DNA from: Marinomonas sp. MED121
Lineage (GTDB): Bacteria > Pseudomonadota > Gammaproteobacteria > Pseudomonadales > Marinomonadaceae
Reading direction: 5' to 3'
DNA length: 64,000 bases
NCBI RefSeq assembly: GCF_000153025.1
Contig: NZ_CH672429.1
Span: 671,079 to 735,078 of the forward strand
This document shows positions 53,501-63,500 of the stretch, piece by piece. Made by a program: the position numbers and the translations under genes. The notes below the pieces were generated by a model. That model was not told the DNA's origin. It saw only the letters and a program-made list of their open reading frames with translations, and did no database searches. Every line of letters begins with the position of its first letter. Position 1 is the first letter of the stretch.

Positions 53501-53737
53501 CTCTTAACCTCAATCACCACCTTTGTAGGACTGATGCCTTTATTAGGTGAAACCTCACGTCAGGCACAATTTTTGATCCCTGCAGCCGTCTCACTAGCCT
53601 ATGGCATTCTCTATGCAACCGCGATTACTTTGATCTTGATTCCTGTTCTATTAATGATCCATGAGGACATAAAAAACCTCATTATCAAAATCAAACAAGG
53701 GGTATTTAACAACACTAGTGTCAAAGAAAATGGATAA
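50558..53737 (+). CDS. RND efflux pump permease (AcrB/HAE-1 type)
   Basis: The 1059-residue protein has the full two-fold RND plan: a first membrane helix, a large periplasmic loop (residues about 50-335), six helices, a second loop (about 560-880) and six more. The proton-relay Asp pair is in ALGIVVDDAVVVGE (near residue 415) and the second-half equivalent region is ALSGVVVNDSLLLA. It pumps drugs, solvents or metabolites, but substrates are not set by sequence. The similarity is to the CusA/AcrB-like group of marine gammaproteobacteria; metal-binding Met clusters are not evident, so a drug/solute pump is more likely than a metal pump. Confidence 0.92.
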   Translation: MSSTHPHGPNSANQPSGIIPWFTHNPVAANLLMLLVILLGALTMGDLRKEAFPSTEPDTITINIDYDSGSALQAEEGIAITLESELETVEGIKTMTTTSNASGVSVSLEKLSDYDIDVLMTDVKAKVDTISSFPSDAESPVLEKAAREEHALWLQLYGDVDRHTLQNLADNLKTELLADSDIGQVSISGWLDATIMIDVDEGRLLAYDLTLDDVANAINEESSNANTATLKNADLYLQIQSSEQAYQIREFSNLTIKTFSDGSRLLLSDLAKIRDTYDEDTAVLSRFNREDSIAVQVITTGLTDISDSVIAAQAVAEKWKESGRLPAGVELATWYDRSEAINQRLDLLIDNAINGVFWVFLMLAIFLNLSVALWVALGLPFIFFGTLFLMGDGFLGMSLNAFTTFGFIMALGIVVDDAVVVGESVYTERSKHGDNIASTIRGTLRVAVPTLFGVFTTVAACFALSNIEGRLGTLYAQFGTIVAVCLMLSIIESKLILPAHLAHLNTRPAKSRFWPMMLIRWVQALADKGLSLFTQKVYKPAINLALANRYSVLLLFIGIFVLVASMPFTGAIRFSFFPSIPGDTVRASLNMHNDVSYGQTYSILSRMENVAYETELKLRQTPDANNGILNIQVTSSSDQNGRITIELDSETPYSAKEFAAKWLKAIGQAEGAKSLKIQTRRGSIDALRIELKSSSSEELSLAATQVKSYLDSIEAVSGIEDNAALSQSQLNLSLTEQGRALGLTTQSLSSQILNYFDGSKVQSYQRNSDEVEVQLGYPSSSNANITDLIDTKIRLDDGNQVPLSSLANITSGFTEQEIVRIDAKRAVYISSELNKDLLSATELVDQIKSELVPELEQQFANLDISFAGEAQEQEETQSSMLVMFIMAMLIIYILLAIPLKSYVQPFLIMMAIPFGVIGAMLGHWSNDLALGILSFNGIIALSGVVVNDSLLLASRFNELKLETASITEAINQACRDRVRAVLLTSITTFVGLMPLLGETSRQAQFLIPAAVSLAYGILYATAITLILIPVLLMIHEDIKNLIIKIKQGVFNNTSVKENG

Positions 53738-54000
53738 AACTAAGGCAGCACAGGGAAGTGTTCACTATCAGTACTGACCTTTGTTATCAAGAGAAAATTG
53801 GCCCACATTCTCTCAGTTAACTAAAAATAACTGGATTTATAGATTAGATATGTAATTTTACATTTTAATAAAATATATATAAATCAATCACTTTCATTTG
53901 AAAAAAGCCTTTTGTAAGATTTTTATCAATATTTGGCTATTAACTCAGATGAGTTTCAAAGTTATACTGATCAAAACGTACACACAAAGTGATTTGGGCA

Positions 54001-55086
54001 ATGTCGACTATTAATGGATCTACTGCAACACTACCACCTTTGACACTTCCAGCTGCATCAAGCAATGCGGCCCCTGTCTCTGCGGCTGTAGAGCCTAGTG
54101 CTGCCAATTCAGTAGCAAAATCCGCAGCGCCTACATTGAATAACAGTGTGACAAGTACGCCAGTGGCAGATAATCAAGCTAACGCTGGCACAAACCAAAC
54201 TCATTCAGGTGTTGAAACTGCCCGAGAAATAACCAGAACAGGCGGCGCTCAAGACGACCTTTCTAGAGGGAATCTTGCGCGAGATGCTTATGTAGATAAG
54301 CTCAATACTAAACATATTAGCCAGCAACAGGCTGATACTACTTTTCAGCAAATCAACCCAAATCAAAAAGAAGCGCTACTGACACGTTCAATTGAGCGTC
54401 TTACGACTGAAATTAACAAAAACCAGAAACAAATCAGTAACACGGTTAATGCCTACTCTATGATTCAAGTTGCAAATGATTCATTGAGTGAAATTCAAGG
54501 TGGGTTGAAGGAACTATCATCTTTAGCACAAGCTGCGACAGGTGAACGAAAAGAAGGCCAATCAGAAGAAGACTTCCTTGCTCAAACCGAAGAAACACAG
54601 GCACAAGCACTAGATATAGTGGCAGGTATTCAAGACCTTTTTGAATCCACTAAGTATGGTGGTGACCCTCTTCTCACTCAAAATACTCATCAGACTTTCG
54701 CCTCTCATAATGAAACAGAATACGGTGTGACCGTTTCGACTCATAATGTCGATCGCAAATTTGAACAACAAGGCTTATATGAGATTGACCTCAATAGTCC
54801 AGGTTCAATTCAAGAATCTATGACGGCTATCAAAGGCAGCATGGATGTCGTAAGAGATATTCAATCTCAATACCGAGCTCAGGAAACTGACTTCAATACT
54901 AAAATGAAAAAGCTGTTTAATACGCAAGAGCAGCTGGATTCTATGCACGACCGAATTACTAGCACTGACTTTGCCATCCAAGTAGCAGAAAAAGCACAAC
55001 AAGAAATGGTAAACAACGCCAGAGGTTCTGTTTTAGCCCAGGCAAATGCTGATAGTAATAGAGCGTTAAATCTGCTGACAAACTAA
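54001..55086 (+). CDS. Orphan flagellin-like protein with Ala/Pro/Ser-rich N terminus
   Basis: A 361-residue protein. Its C terminus (TDFAIQVAEKAQQEMVNNAR, GSVLAQANADSNRALNLLTN) matches the flagellin D0/D1 C-terminal helix, and residues about 140-185 (NTVNAYSMIQVANDSLSEIQ, GGLKELSSLAQAATG) match the D1 N-terminal region. The first 100 residues are unlike flagellin: Ala/Ser/Pro/Thr-rich and likely disordered. No other flagellar gene is near. ATG at 54001 was chosen over a GTG at 53989. It might be exported by the flagellar system or act as a stray filament part. Ends at a good terminator. Confidence 0.7.
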   Translation: MSTINGSTATLPPLTLPAASSNAAPVSAAVEPSAANSVAKSAAPTLNNSVTSTPVADNQANAGTNQTHSGVETAREITRTGGAQDDLSRGNLARDAYVDKLNTKHISQQQADTTFQQINPNQKEALLTRSIERLTTEINKNQKQISNTVNAYSMIQVANDSLSEIQGGLKELSSLAQAATGERKEGQSEEDFLAQTEETQAQALDIVAGIQDLFESTKYGGDPLLTQNTHQTFASHNETEYGVTVSTHNVDRKFEQQGLYEIDLNSPGSIQESMTAIKGSMDVVRDIQSQYRAQETDFNTKMKKLFNTQEQLDSMHDRITSTDFAIQVAEKAQQEMVNNARGSVLAQANADSNRALNLLTN

Positions 55087-55111
55087 AAAGCAACACCTCA
55101 TATACCCTAAA

Positions 55112-55147
55112 AAATACCCAAGTCAGTTTTGATTTGGGTATTTTTTT
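55112..55147 (+). terminator. Rho-independent terminator after the flagellin-like gene
   Basis: AAATACCCAA (55112-55121) pairs with TTGGGTATTT around an eleven-base loop, followed by a T run reaching 55147. Placed 26 bases past the stop codon, in the gene direction. Confidence 0.8.
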
Positions 55148-55360
55148 GCCTCCTTCTCACGAAATTTTGATCAAAAATCGCTGTTTTATAAAATAATTTT
55201 CACTTTTTTGATGTTTTTTTAACGATTTTTCGCGTTTTTTTGCACAAACATTTTTTGCTAATCACAACTTTGATAAAACCCACTTCTAATAGCACTTGAA
55301 AAGAGCGACAAAGAAGAAATAAAATATCAAATAATACAAAATAAACGAGAAATAATACTC

Positions 55361-55825
55361 ATGGATGACACAGATTTAGAACTACTTACTTTAATACAAA
55401 GGGATGATAGTATTTCTTTAGAAGAGATGGCAGCCCATGTAGGACTCTCTAAAACCCCATGCTGGCGTCGTATTCAAAAGCTAGAACAACAAGGCTATGT
55501 GAAAAAAAGAGTGGCCTTGTTAGACAGCGATAAATTCAATTTAGGTGTTTCTGTGTTTGTTCAGGTGAAAACCAATCAACACGATGCCAGCTGGTTGGAC
55601 AACTTTTCTTCCGTTGTCGCTCAGTTTCCTGAAGTCGTTGAATTTTATCGTATGGCGGGTGAATACGACTACCTTTTAAGGGTACTAGTGTCCGATATCA
55701 AAGCCTATGATGAATTTTATAAACGCTTGATTTCAGCAACATCACTGACCGACGTCACATCTAATTTTGCCATGGAGCAGATTAAATGGACCACTGAACT
55801 GCCCTTACCCAAGGCGACAGATTAG
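55361..55825 (+). CDS. Lrp/AsnC family regulator
   Basis: The 154-residue protein has an AsnC-type HTH (residues about 1-60, LLTLIQRDDSISLEEMAAHV then GLSKTPCWRRIQKLEQQG) and a C-terminal RAM/AsnC ligand domain with YRMAGEYDYLLRVLVSDIKA. Proteins of this type sense amino acids as octamers. It is followed after 43 bases by the class V aminotransferase-like gene and may control it. The 55087-55360 gap is AT-rich with one terminator. Confidence 0.9.
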   Translation: MDDTDLELLTLIQRDDSISLEEMAAHVGLSKTPCWRRIQKLEQQGYVKKRVALLDSDKFNLGVSVFVQVKTNQHDASWLDNFSSVVAQFPEVVEFYRMAGEYDYLLRVLVSDIKAYDEFYKRLISATSLTDVTSNFAMEQIKWTTELPLPKATD

Positions 55826-55868
55826 TAAAGAGGTCAAAAAGGCTGAGGTCAACACAGAGGATATGAGA

Positions 55869-57551
55869 ATGAGCCTTTTGACCCAACAAAGCCTACCAAA
55901 AACACGATCATTAAATATGGCCTTAAACAAGGTTAGAGACGGACTCATTGGCGACACTGAGTTTATGAAAACACCTTTTGGTGATCGTAAAATCACTTAT
56001 GCCGATTACACCGCATCAGGTCGTAGCCTAGCGTTTATTGAAAATTTCATCACTCAAAAGGTGATGCCGTTTTATGCTAACACCCATACAGAAGCGACAG
56101 TAACAGGCCGACAAACTAGCGCATATCGCGAAGATGCAAGACAGTTAATTGCCGATGCCTGTCAGGCAAATGACGATGATGTCGTGCTTTTTTGTGGTGC
56201 TGGCGCAACGGGTGCTGTGGACAAGTTGATTCGTATTCTTACTCTGGCTCATCACTTAAACCATGATGATAGCGTCATATTTATTGGTCCTTATGAACAT
56301 CACTCTAATGAACTACCTTGGCGTGAGTCAGGCGCTAAAGTTGTGCGCATCAAAGAAGCAAAAGGCGGTGGTATTTGCTTACAAGACCTTGAGCAGCAGT
56401 TAGTCACTCACCAAGAAATCCGTCTAAAAATAGGCAGTTTTTCCGCCGCATCCAATGTCACAGGCATCATTCAGGAGCAAGATGCCGTTGCAGCCTTACT
56501 ACATAAGCATCAAGCCCTTTCTTTTTGGGATTTTGCAGCGGCTGCGCCTTATATGAAAATTGCCATGAATTCTGCAATTGATGGTGCCAACAAAGATGCT
56601 ATTTTCTTTTCTCCCCATAAGTTAGTTGGCGGTCCAGGTACACCAGGGATACTCATTATCAAAAGAGCCTTACTGACAAATGAGACACCTTCGACTGTCG
56701 GTGGAGGTACTGTCTCTTTTGTGAGTCGAGATAATCATACCTTTTTAGCGCCAGGAGAACGCAGTGAAGAAGCCGGCACCCCAGCGATCATAGAATCAAT
56801 TCGAGCAGGCCTAGCCTTTAAAGTAAAATCAGATATTGGTGATGATGCGATTGAAGCGCTAGAAGAAAAATGGTCTGGGCTTATCAAGCAAAAGTTTGAC
56901 ACAAATAATGGAATCCATGTTTTAGGTACACCAAATACCAAACGTTTATCTATTACGTCATTTAGGGTAAAAACCGAGTTTGGTTATTTACATCATGGTT
57001 TAGTAGTCAGCCTGCTAAATGATTTATTTGGTATTCAAATGCGTGCAGGCTGCTCTTGTGCAGGCCCTTATGGCCACGACTTATTAAACATTGATGAAGA
57101 CACATCTTTGCAGTTGGTTGACCTGATTGCCCAAGACAAACGTTTTAAGCCTGGCTGGGTTCGCTTTAACCTCAATTACTTTATTGAAGAGCAAGAAGCT
57201 GAGTTTATTCTTCAAGCCATAGAATTTGTTGCAGAGCACGGATTACAACTTATGGCCCTTTATGAATATGATCAGGTGAGTGACCTTTGGCTCTATAAAG
57301 GCGAAAAAGCCGAGGTATTAAGTCTATCAAAGGGCTTAGAAGACGCGATGAACTTAGATGAATCGCATCATGTCACGGTTCAAAAGTTAAGTATTCATGA
57401 CAAGCAAGCCTTGTGGCAAAGCTATATGGACAAGGCGCAATCCATGCTGGCTTCGACACCTGCCATCCCTCTTTATGTGCGCAATAAAAGTACAAAAGCA
57501 TTAGCATCAAATCTAAGAGACTTTGTGACAAAAGAAGACTTTATCTATTAG
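55869..57551 (+). CDS. Class V aminotransferase/cysteine desulfurase-like PLP enzyme
   Basis: The 560-residue protein has the PLP lysine K251 in FFSPHKLVGGPGTPG and the cysteines C395 and C397 in MRAGCSCAGPYG, positioned like the persulfide cysteine loop of SufS/NifS enzymes. A long C-terminal extension of about 80 residues follows. ATG at 55869 is chosen because GAGG lies eight bases before it; the ATG at 55863 leaves only two bases, and a frame extending back into the Lrp gene is not likely. It may move sulfur or cleave an amino acid; which one is open. The upstream Lrp-type gene suggests amino-acid-responsive control. Confidence 0.82.
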   Translation: MSLLTQQSLPKTRSLNMALNKVRDGLIGDTEFMKTPFGDRKITYADYTASGRSLAFIENFITQKVMPFYANTHTEATVTGRQTSAYREDARQLIADACQANDDDVVLFCGAGATGAVDKLIRILTLAHHLNHDDSVIFIGPYEHHSNELPWRESGAKVVRIKEAKGGGICLQDLEQQLVTHQEIRLKIGSFSAASNVTGIIQEQDAVAALLHKHQALSFWDFAAAAPYMKIAMNSAIDGANKDAIFFSPHKLVGGPGTPGILIIKRALLTNETPSTVGGGTVSFVSRDNHTFLAPGERSEEAGTPAIIESIRAGLAFKVKSDIGDDAIEALEEKWSGLIKQKFDTNNGIHVLGTPNTKRLSITSFRVKTEFGYLHHGLVVSLLNDLFGIQMRAGCSCAGPYGHDLLNIDEDTSLQLVDLIAQDKRFKPGWVRFNLNYFIEEQEAEFILQAIEFVAEHGLQLMALYEYDQVSDLWLYKGEKAEVLSLSKGLEDAMNLDESHHVTVQKLSIHDKQALWQSYMDKAQSMLASTPAIPLYVRNKSTKALASNLRDFVTKEDFIY

Positions 57552-57761
57552 TTCATCTTTAACCTAGCAAAGGAAATAGGAAGGCTTTTGTTCTTATTTC
57601 CTTCACCTCTAGTACAACTCCTTACTCTCATTTTCAATTTCTTCTCTACATATTTAAGTCATTCATTCGCCTCAACTAAAACGTCTCGACTAAAGTCTAA
57701 TACTGACTTTTTCCTTAGGGGTTCATCATCAATAGGCACTTACCTAATGAGGATAATAATA

Positions 57762-58010
57762 ATGAGTAAGAATAATGCCTATTGGAGCGCCAATGTTAGT
57801 TTGATGATCAAGCTACTTGTGGTCTGGTTTGCCGTCTCTTTTGGATGCGGTATTTTACTGGTCGATGTGCTCAATAATATTCAAATCGGTGGATACAAGC
57901 TTGGTTTCTGGTTTGCTCAACAAGGGGCTATTTACACCTTCGTTGTGCTTATTTTCATCTATGCAAAAAAAATGGCGGCGCTCGATATTGAGCACGGCGT
58001 TGATGAATAA
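57762..58010 (+). CDS. DUF4212 small membrane subunit of a symporter pair
   Basis: The 82-residue protein has two helices (about residues 14-37 and 47-67) and begins MSKNNAYWSANVSLMIKLLV. DUF4212 proteins occur right before the VC_2705-type sodium:solute symporters, as here, with a 12-base gap, and are thought to be their small partner, like YjcH with ActP. ATG at 57762 is preceded by GAGG. The stretch 57552-57761 shows no gene. Confidence 0.88.
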   Translation: MSKNNAYWSANVSLMIKLLVVWFAVSFGCGILLVDVLNNIQIGGYKLGFWFAQQGAIYTFVVLIFIYAKKMAALDIEHGVDE

Positions 58011-58022
58011 CCGGAGATCATC

Positions 58023-59756
58023 ATGGAATTACAAACATTAACCTATATTGTTGTTGGAATGACCTTTGCCTTATATCTAGGCATCGCATTCTGGGCTCGC
58101 GCTGGTTCAACTAAGGAATTTTATGTTGCTGGGGGTGGTGTTCACCCTGTCCTAAACGGTATGGCAACAGGTGCTGACTGGATGTCCGCAGCGTCTTTTA
58201 TTGGTATGGCTGGTTTAATCGCATTTTATGGCTATGGCGGCTCTGTTTTCTTGATGGGCTGGACCGGTGGTTACGTACTACTTGCGTTACTTCTTGCTCC
58301 TTATCTTCGTAAGTTCGGTAAGTTTACTGTACCTGAATTTATCGGCGATCGCTTTTACTCTAAAACGGCCCGTATCGTAGCGGTAATCTGTTTGATTGTT
58401 GCCTCAGTCACCTATGTTATTGGTCAAATGAAAGGCATAGGGGTCGCTTTCTCACGCTTCTTGGAAGTACAGTATGAAGTGGGCTTATTAGTCGGTATGA
58501 CAATCGTTTTCTTCTACTCTGTTATGGGTGGTATGAAAGGGATTACCTATACTCAGATCGCTCAGTATGTCGTACTCATCTTTGCTTATACTATTCCTGC
58601 GGTATTTATCTCTCTAAACTTAACGGGTAACCCTATTCCACAATTAGGTTTAGGTAGTACTTTGATTGGTTCTGAGACTTTCCTACTTGATCGACTTGAT
58701 CAAATAGTGACTGAGCTAGGTTGGGCAGAATACAGTACTCAAACCCGCTTAAGCACCACTAACATGGTCGCTTACACCCTATCTCTGATGATAGGTACAG
58801 CCGGTCTTCCTCACGTAATTATTCGTTTCTTTACTGTGCCAAAAGTAAAAGATGCGCGTACTTCTGCTGGTTGGGCACTGGTTTTCATCGCTATCTTGTA
58901 TACAACAGCACCTGCTGTTGCTGCTATGGCTCGTTTAAACCTAATCAATACCATGCAACCACCCGCGGCCGAAGAAAACCTTGCCTATGATGAGCGCCCT
59001 GATTGGTTTAAAAATTGGGAAACAACAGGCCTTCTTAAATTTGAAGATAAAAACGGCGATGGTCGTATTCAATACGAAGCAGATGCAACAAAGAATGAGT
59101 TAGTGAAAGTCGATAGAGATATCATGGTGCTTGCTAACCCTGAAATTGCAAAACTACCTAACTGGGTTATTGCCCTTGTGGCAGCAGGTGGCCTTGCGGC
59201 AGCACTGTCAACCGCAGCAGGTTTATTGCTCGCTATCGCCTCCGCGATCTCCCATGACTTGTTAAAAGGGGTACTCAAACCTGATATCACAGAGAAACAA
59301 GAGCTCAGGGCCAGTCGAATTGCCATGGCAGGTGCCATCATGTTCGCAGGTTATCTTGGCTTTAACCCACCTGACTTTGCCGCAGGTACCGTTGCCCTAG
59401 CCTTTGGTCTAGCGGCTTCGTCTATCTTCCCGGCTTTGATGATGGGTATTTTCTCTAAGAAAATGAACCGTGAAGGGGCCATTGCCGGCATGATTGCAGG
59501 TTTAAGTGTGACGCTTTTCTATGTATTCCAGCATAAAGGCATCATGTTTATTGCCAGCACATCATTTTTAGGTGATTTACCAAATAATTGGTTCTTAGGT
59601 ATTGAGCCAAATGCCTTTGGTGCTATTGGCGCATTGGTTAACTTTGGTGTCGCTCTCATCGTTTACAGAATGTACGGTGAAGCACCAAAAGAAGTACAAG
59701 ACATGGTAGAGCATATTCGTATCCCAGCGGGCGCAGGCCAAGCATCGGATCACTAA
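58023..59756 (+). CDS. Sodium:solute symporter (VC_2705 subfamily, ActP-like)
   Basis: The 577-residue protein has about thirteen membrane helices and the SSS marks: EFYVAGGGVHPVLNGMATGA, DWMSAASFIGMAG near residue 54, and GLPHVIIRFFTVPKVKDART near residue 260. A loop of about 50 residues after helix 8 (LKFEDKNGDGRIQYEADATK) has an EF-hand-like DxNxDGxI motif typical of this subfamily. It likely takes up acetate or a short-chain acid with sodium. A DUF4212 gene precedes it and a strong terminator follows. Confidence 0.9.
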   Translation: MELQTLTYIVVGMTFALYLGIAFWARAGSTKEFYVAGGGVHPVLNGMATGADWMSAASFIGMAGLIAFYGYGGSVFLMGWTGGYVLLALLLAPYLRKFGKFTVPEFIGDRFYSKTARIVAVICLIVASVTYVIGQMKGIGVAFSRFLEVQYEVGLLVGMTIVFFYSVMGGMKGITYTQIAQYVVLIFAYTIPAVFISLNLTGNPIPQLGLGSTLIGSETFLLDRLDQIVTELGWAEYSTQTRLSTTNMVAYTLSLMIGTAGLPHVIIRFFTVPKVKDARTSAGWALVFIAILYTTAPAVAAMARLNLINTMQPPAAEENLAYDERPDWFKNWETTGLLKFEDKNGDGRIQYEADATKNELVKVDRDIMVLANPEIAKLPNWVIALVAAGGLAAALSTAAGLLLAIASAISHDLLKGVLKPDITEKQELRASRIAMAGAIMFAGYLGFNPPDFAAGTVALAFGLAASSIFPALMMGIFSKKMNREGAIAGMIAGLSVTLFYVFQHKGIMFIASTSFLGDLPNNWFLGIEPNAFGAIGALVNFGVALIVYRMYGEAPKEVQDMVEHIRIPAGAGQASDH

Positions 59757-59809
59757 TAATCTACCCTTTAGGCTGATTTAGTAATCCATTAAATTTGCCT
59801 AATTTAAGT

Positions 59810-59841
59810 AAAAGATACCGATCCTTGTATCGGTATCTTTT
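59810..59841 (+). terminator. Rho-independent terminator after the symporter
   Basis: AAAAGATACCGAT (59810-59822) and ATCGGTATCTTTT (59829-59841) form a perfect 13-base stem with a six-base loop; the arm ends in TTTT. Its symmetry allows use in both directions. Confidence 0.85.
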
Positions 59842-59946
59842 CTAATATATAAATCAAAGAAATAGGCAACTTTCCTAAACAACCTATTTGTTTGAGATCC
59901 AAAGAACACAGCCTGTCGCTTTCAATCATCATTAACAGGATTATTT

Positions 59947-60432
59947 ATGTTCAAAAATAAACACATAGTTATCGCACTGATTGTGGCTCCCATTTTGGCT
60001 TTGCTTGCGTATTTTGGTGTCGACAACCTTGTTAGTGAAAAACCACATAAAGCCATTGAAGGGCAATCTTATCCCCTAGTTGCCAAATCAAACTGTCGTT
60101 ATACCAGTGGCAAATGCACCTTTCAAAATGGTAACTTTGAAGTCAATATTTTTATTGAAAATGACAAGACCTTGATTGTCACTTCGCCCTACACGCTTTC
60201 TGACGTTGAAGCATCCATTCTCGATAATCAGGGCAATACCAGTAAACTCTATTTCGTAAAAGATTCGAACCAAGGCACAAAATGGTCACAGAGAATCATT
60301 TCTAATATAAGCTCGGACTCTATTATTCGCTTAGTTACCATAGCGTCAAAAAGTATTTATTATGGGGAAAGTGAAATGGCCTTTATTGACTATGAAACCA
60401 GTTTTGAAGAAGACTTTAAACGCCAAGATTAG
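59947..60432 (+). CDS. Membrane-anchored periplasmic protein of unknown function
   Basis: The 161-residue protein has one N-terminal helix (residues 7-26, IVIALIVAPILALLAYFGVD) and a beta-rich rest with two Cys (SNCRYTSGKCTFQNG). This looks like a periplasmic beta-sandwich on a membrane anchor. It resembles small proteins found near CrbS-type kinases and symporters in related genera, but I cannot name the family. It lies between the symporter and the kinase gene, 87 bases before the latter. Confidence 0.7.
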   Translation: MFKNKHIVIALIVAPILALLAYFGVDNLVSEKPHKAIEGQSYPLVAKSNCRYTSGKCTFQNGNFEVNIFIENDKTLIVTSPYTLSDVEASILDNQGNTSKLYFVKDSNQGTKWSQRIISNISSDSIIRLVTIASKSIYYGESEMAFIDYETSFEEDFKRQD

Positions 60433-60519
60433 CGATGCCATTAAAGGATTAATCATTAGAAAAATGTATGAAAATATAACCTGTCATCAAACACTTCGAT
60501 CAAATTTAGGAGTCATCAT

Positions 60520-63500
60520 TTGACTCCTTTTTGGATACTTTTGGCTGTCGCCTATATTCTAGGTTTATTTTGGATTGCCCGTTGGGGCGATAAAGAAAAC
60601 CCTAAGATCAAAAAACTAACCCGTCACCCGCTTGTTTACAGTTTATCTCTCGCCATTTACTGTACTGCTTGGACTTTTTACGGCGCAGTTGGTGAGGCAA
60701 CTCGATTTGGTTGGAGCTATCTCCCCATTTTATTAGGCCCTGTTCTTTTATATTTACTGGCGTTTCCTTTTTTAAAAAAACTCACCTTTGTAAGCCATAA
60801 ACAAAATATCACCTCAATTGCCGACTTTATTTCATCCCGTTACGGCAAAAGGCCCCTAACAGCCCCCTTGGTTATCATGATCGCCATGTTGGCCATCATT
60901 CCTTATATATCACTGCAACTGAAAGCCATTGGCTCTAACTTTAGCTTGTTCGTTAACCAAGAAGGCGTCTCCTCTTCTGCCATTGTTCTGATCGCCACCA
61001 TTTCTGTGGGTATCTTTGCCGTTATCTTTGGTACCCGAAAAATAGAAGTGACAGAGTATCGCTCCGGCATGATGTTAGCCATAGCCGTTGAGTCCCTATT
61101 TAAACTGTTCGCCATTATAGGGGTTGGCTTTATCGCCATATTTTTACTTAATAAAGATGAGTCTTTTTCTTTAGTTGGTACTTTTCAGCAAACCTTTGAA
61201 TCACCTATTTGGCAAACTGAAGACTTTTTTTCCTTTAGTTTTATCATGCAAACCTTGATGGCAGCTGCCGCTGTTATTTGTCTACCTAGGCAGTTTCACG
61301 TCACCGTGGTAGACCATCAAGAGAAAAAGCAACTTAATATGGCGCGCTGGGTCTTTCCGCTTTATTTAGCAATTTTTGCGATTTTAATTCCCCCTATTGC
61401 CATGTCAGGTCAAAACTTATTTGGCATAGACACTAATGCAGATACCTATGTAATTCAGTTTGCTTTGGCATCAAATAGCCCGTTTTTAGAGATTTTGATC
61501 TTTTTGGGTGGGCTATCAGCGACAACAGCCATGATTATCATTGCGACATTTTCACTCAGTATTATGATTTCCAACGATGTGATTCTGCCAATTATGCTTG
61601 CAAGGGCCTCATCAAGAGATCAGGCCCAACCTCTTTATCATAAAAAGATCTTACGTATTAGGCGCTTTGTTATCGCGGCTATCTTGATTCTGTCCTATCT
61701 CTATTATCAAGAAATGGCGAACAGCGAACCTCTAGCAGGTACAGGTCTCTTAGCTTTTTCACTGGTATTGCAATTAGTGCCTGCTGTTATTGGCGGCTTG
61801 TATTGGCGTCGAGGTCATGCAATCGGGGTCTACACAGGTTTTATTTTAGGTTTTGTCTTTTGGTTGTTATGGCTTATTTTCCCCCTACTGGGCACTCAAG
61901 ATTGGTCTAATCATAACTTTGAAACTCGCGCTGAGGTGATCTCATTAGGCGCCTGTATTAGCCTGATCGCCAATATTTTAGGTTATATAGCAGGCTCATT
62001 ATTAGCCAGAGAAAGGCTATTAGATAGAATTCAAGCCACCGCTTTTGTCAGCCCTACCGCGGAGCTTGAAGGTCGCTTTATTAAACCCAAATCCTCTGCT
62101 CAAAATGGTGATTTAATTGTCTTATTAGAAACCTTTTTAGGGAAACAGAGGTGCCAGCAAATTCTCGCCGAGTATCAAGAGCAACATCAGCTTGAGATTC
62201 TAGAAAAAGACTCCCCAGATAGGCTCTTTATTGATTTTTGTGAGCGTATTTTAGGCGGCGTTTTTGGCGGCTCTTCTGCCAGAACCATCATTAATTCAGT
62301 GATGGTGGGTAAACGTATGAAGGTAGAAGAAATGGTAACCTACCTTGATGAAGCCACCCAAGCCATTCAGTTCAACCAAAACCTACTGTTTGTTTCTATG
62401 GAAAATCTGGCGCAAGGCATCAGTGTCATTGATAAGGATTTAAGACTTGTAGCTTGGAATAAAACCTATGCTGAACTTTATTATTACCCTGATGATCTGC
62501 TTAAAGTAGGCGTCCCCATTGAAAGCCTCATCCGATTCAATGCCAACAATGGCGAATGTGGCTTTGGTGATGTGGAGAACTTGGTACAAAAGCGCCTGAC
62601 ACATTTGCGTAATGCAACCAAGCATAGATTTTTACGTCGTAGGGCAAATGGCCGCGTTATTGAGATGCTAGGTAACCCCTTACCTGAGGGCGGGTTTGTG
62701 ACAAGCTTTACCGATGTCACTGAACATATTGAAAGCCAACACGCACTAAAAGAAGCCAATATCGATTTACAAAATCGTATTCAGGCCCGTTCCGATGAAG
62801 TAAAAAGTGTAAACCAAGAACTCATACAAGAGATTAATCGACGCGCGAAAGCAGAGTTAGAGTTGATCAAAGCCAAGGCAGAAGCAGAAAAAGCAAACCA
62901 TACCAAAACAGAATTTTTAGCCTTAGCTAGCCATGATATCTTACAGCCATTAAATGCTGCCCGCCTTTATCTTGGTGCACTTGAGGCGGCGACATTAGAG
63001 GATTCAAGCCAAGATATTCTTGATAAACTCAATGCTTCGGTCCAATCCACCGAAACCCTTATTTCGACCTTACTCGAAATCGCGCGTTTTGACCAAGGTG
63101 CGATAAAGCCTGTTTTAGTTGATATCAAGCTTAACGAGCTCTTACTGCCAATAATCAATGAGTTCTCTGTCATAGCACAAGAGAAGCAACTAGATTTGAT
63201 TAGCCGTATCGGTAATCACAGAGTCCATTCTGACTCCCTTTATTTGCGTCGCATTATTCAAAACTTTGTCTCTAATGCGGTGAAGTATACCCAAACAGGC
63301 AAGGTACTCATTGCCTGTCGCAAGCGCCAAGATCATCTACTGATCCAAGTATGGGATACGGGAGTGGGAATCCCTAAACAGGAACAAGATTTAATTTTTG
63401 ATGATTTTTATCGCTGGCAAAACACCAATGAAGAAGGCCTAGGTTTAGGGCTAGGGCTCGTAAAACGAATGCAAACGCTACTCGGGCTAAGCAGTGAAGT

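Noticed and set aside
50558-53737. Heavy-metal (CusA-type) role for the RND pump
   Set aside because: No methionine clusters or metal-binding partner proteins are seen in the operon.
55767-55868. Longer N terminus for the class V enzyme, starting inside the Lrp gene
   Set aside because: The added residues overlap the Lrp gene in another frame and have no family similarity; GAGG before 55869 marks a better start.
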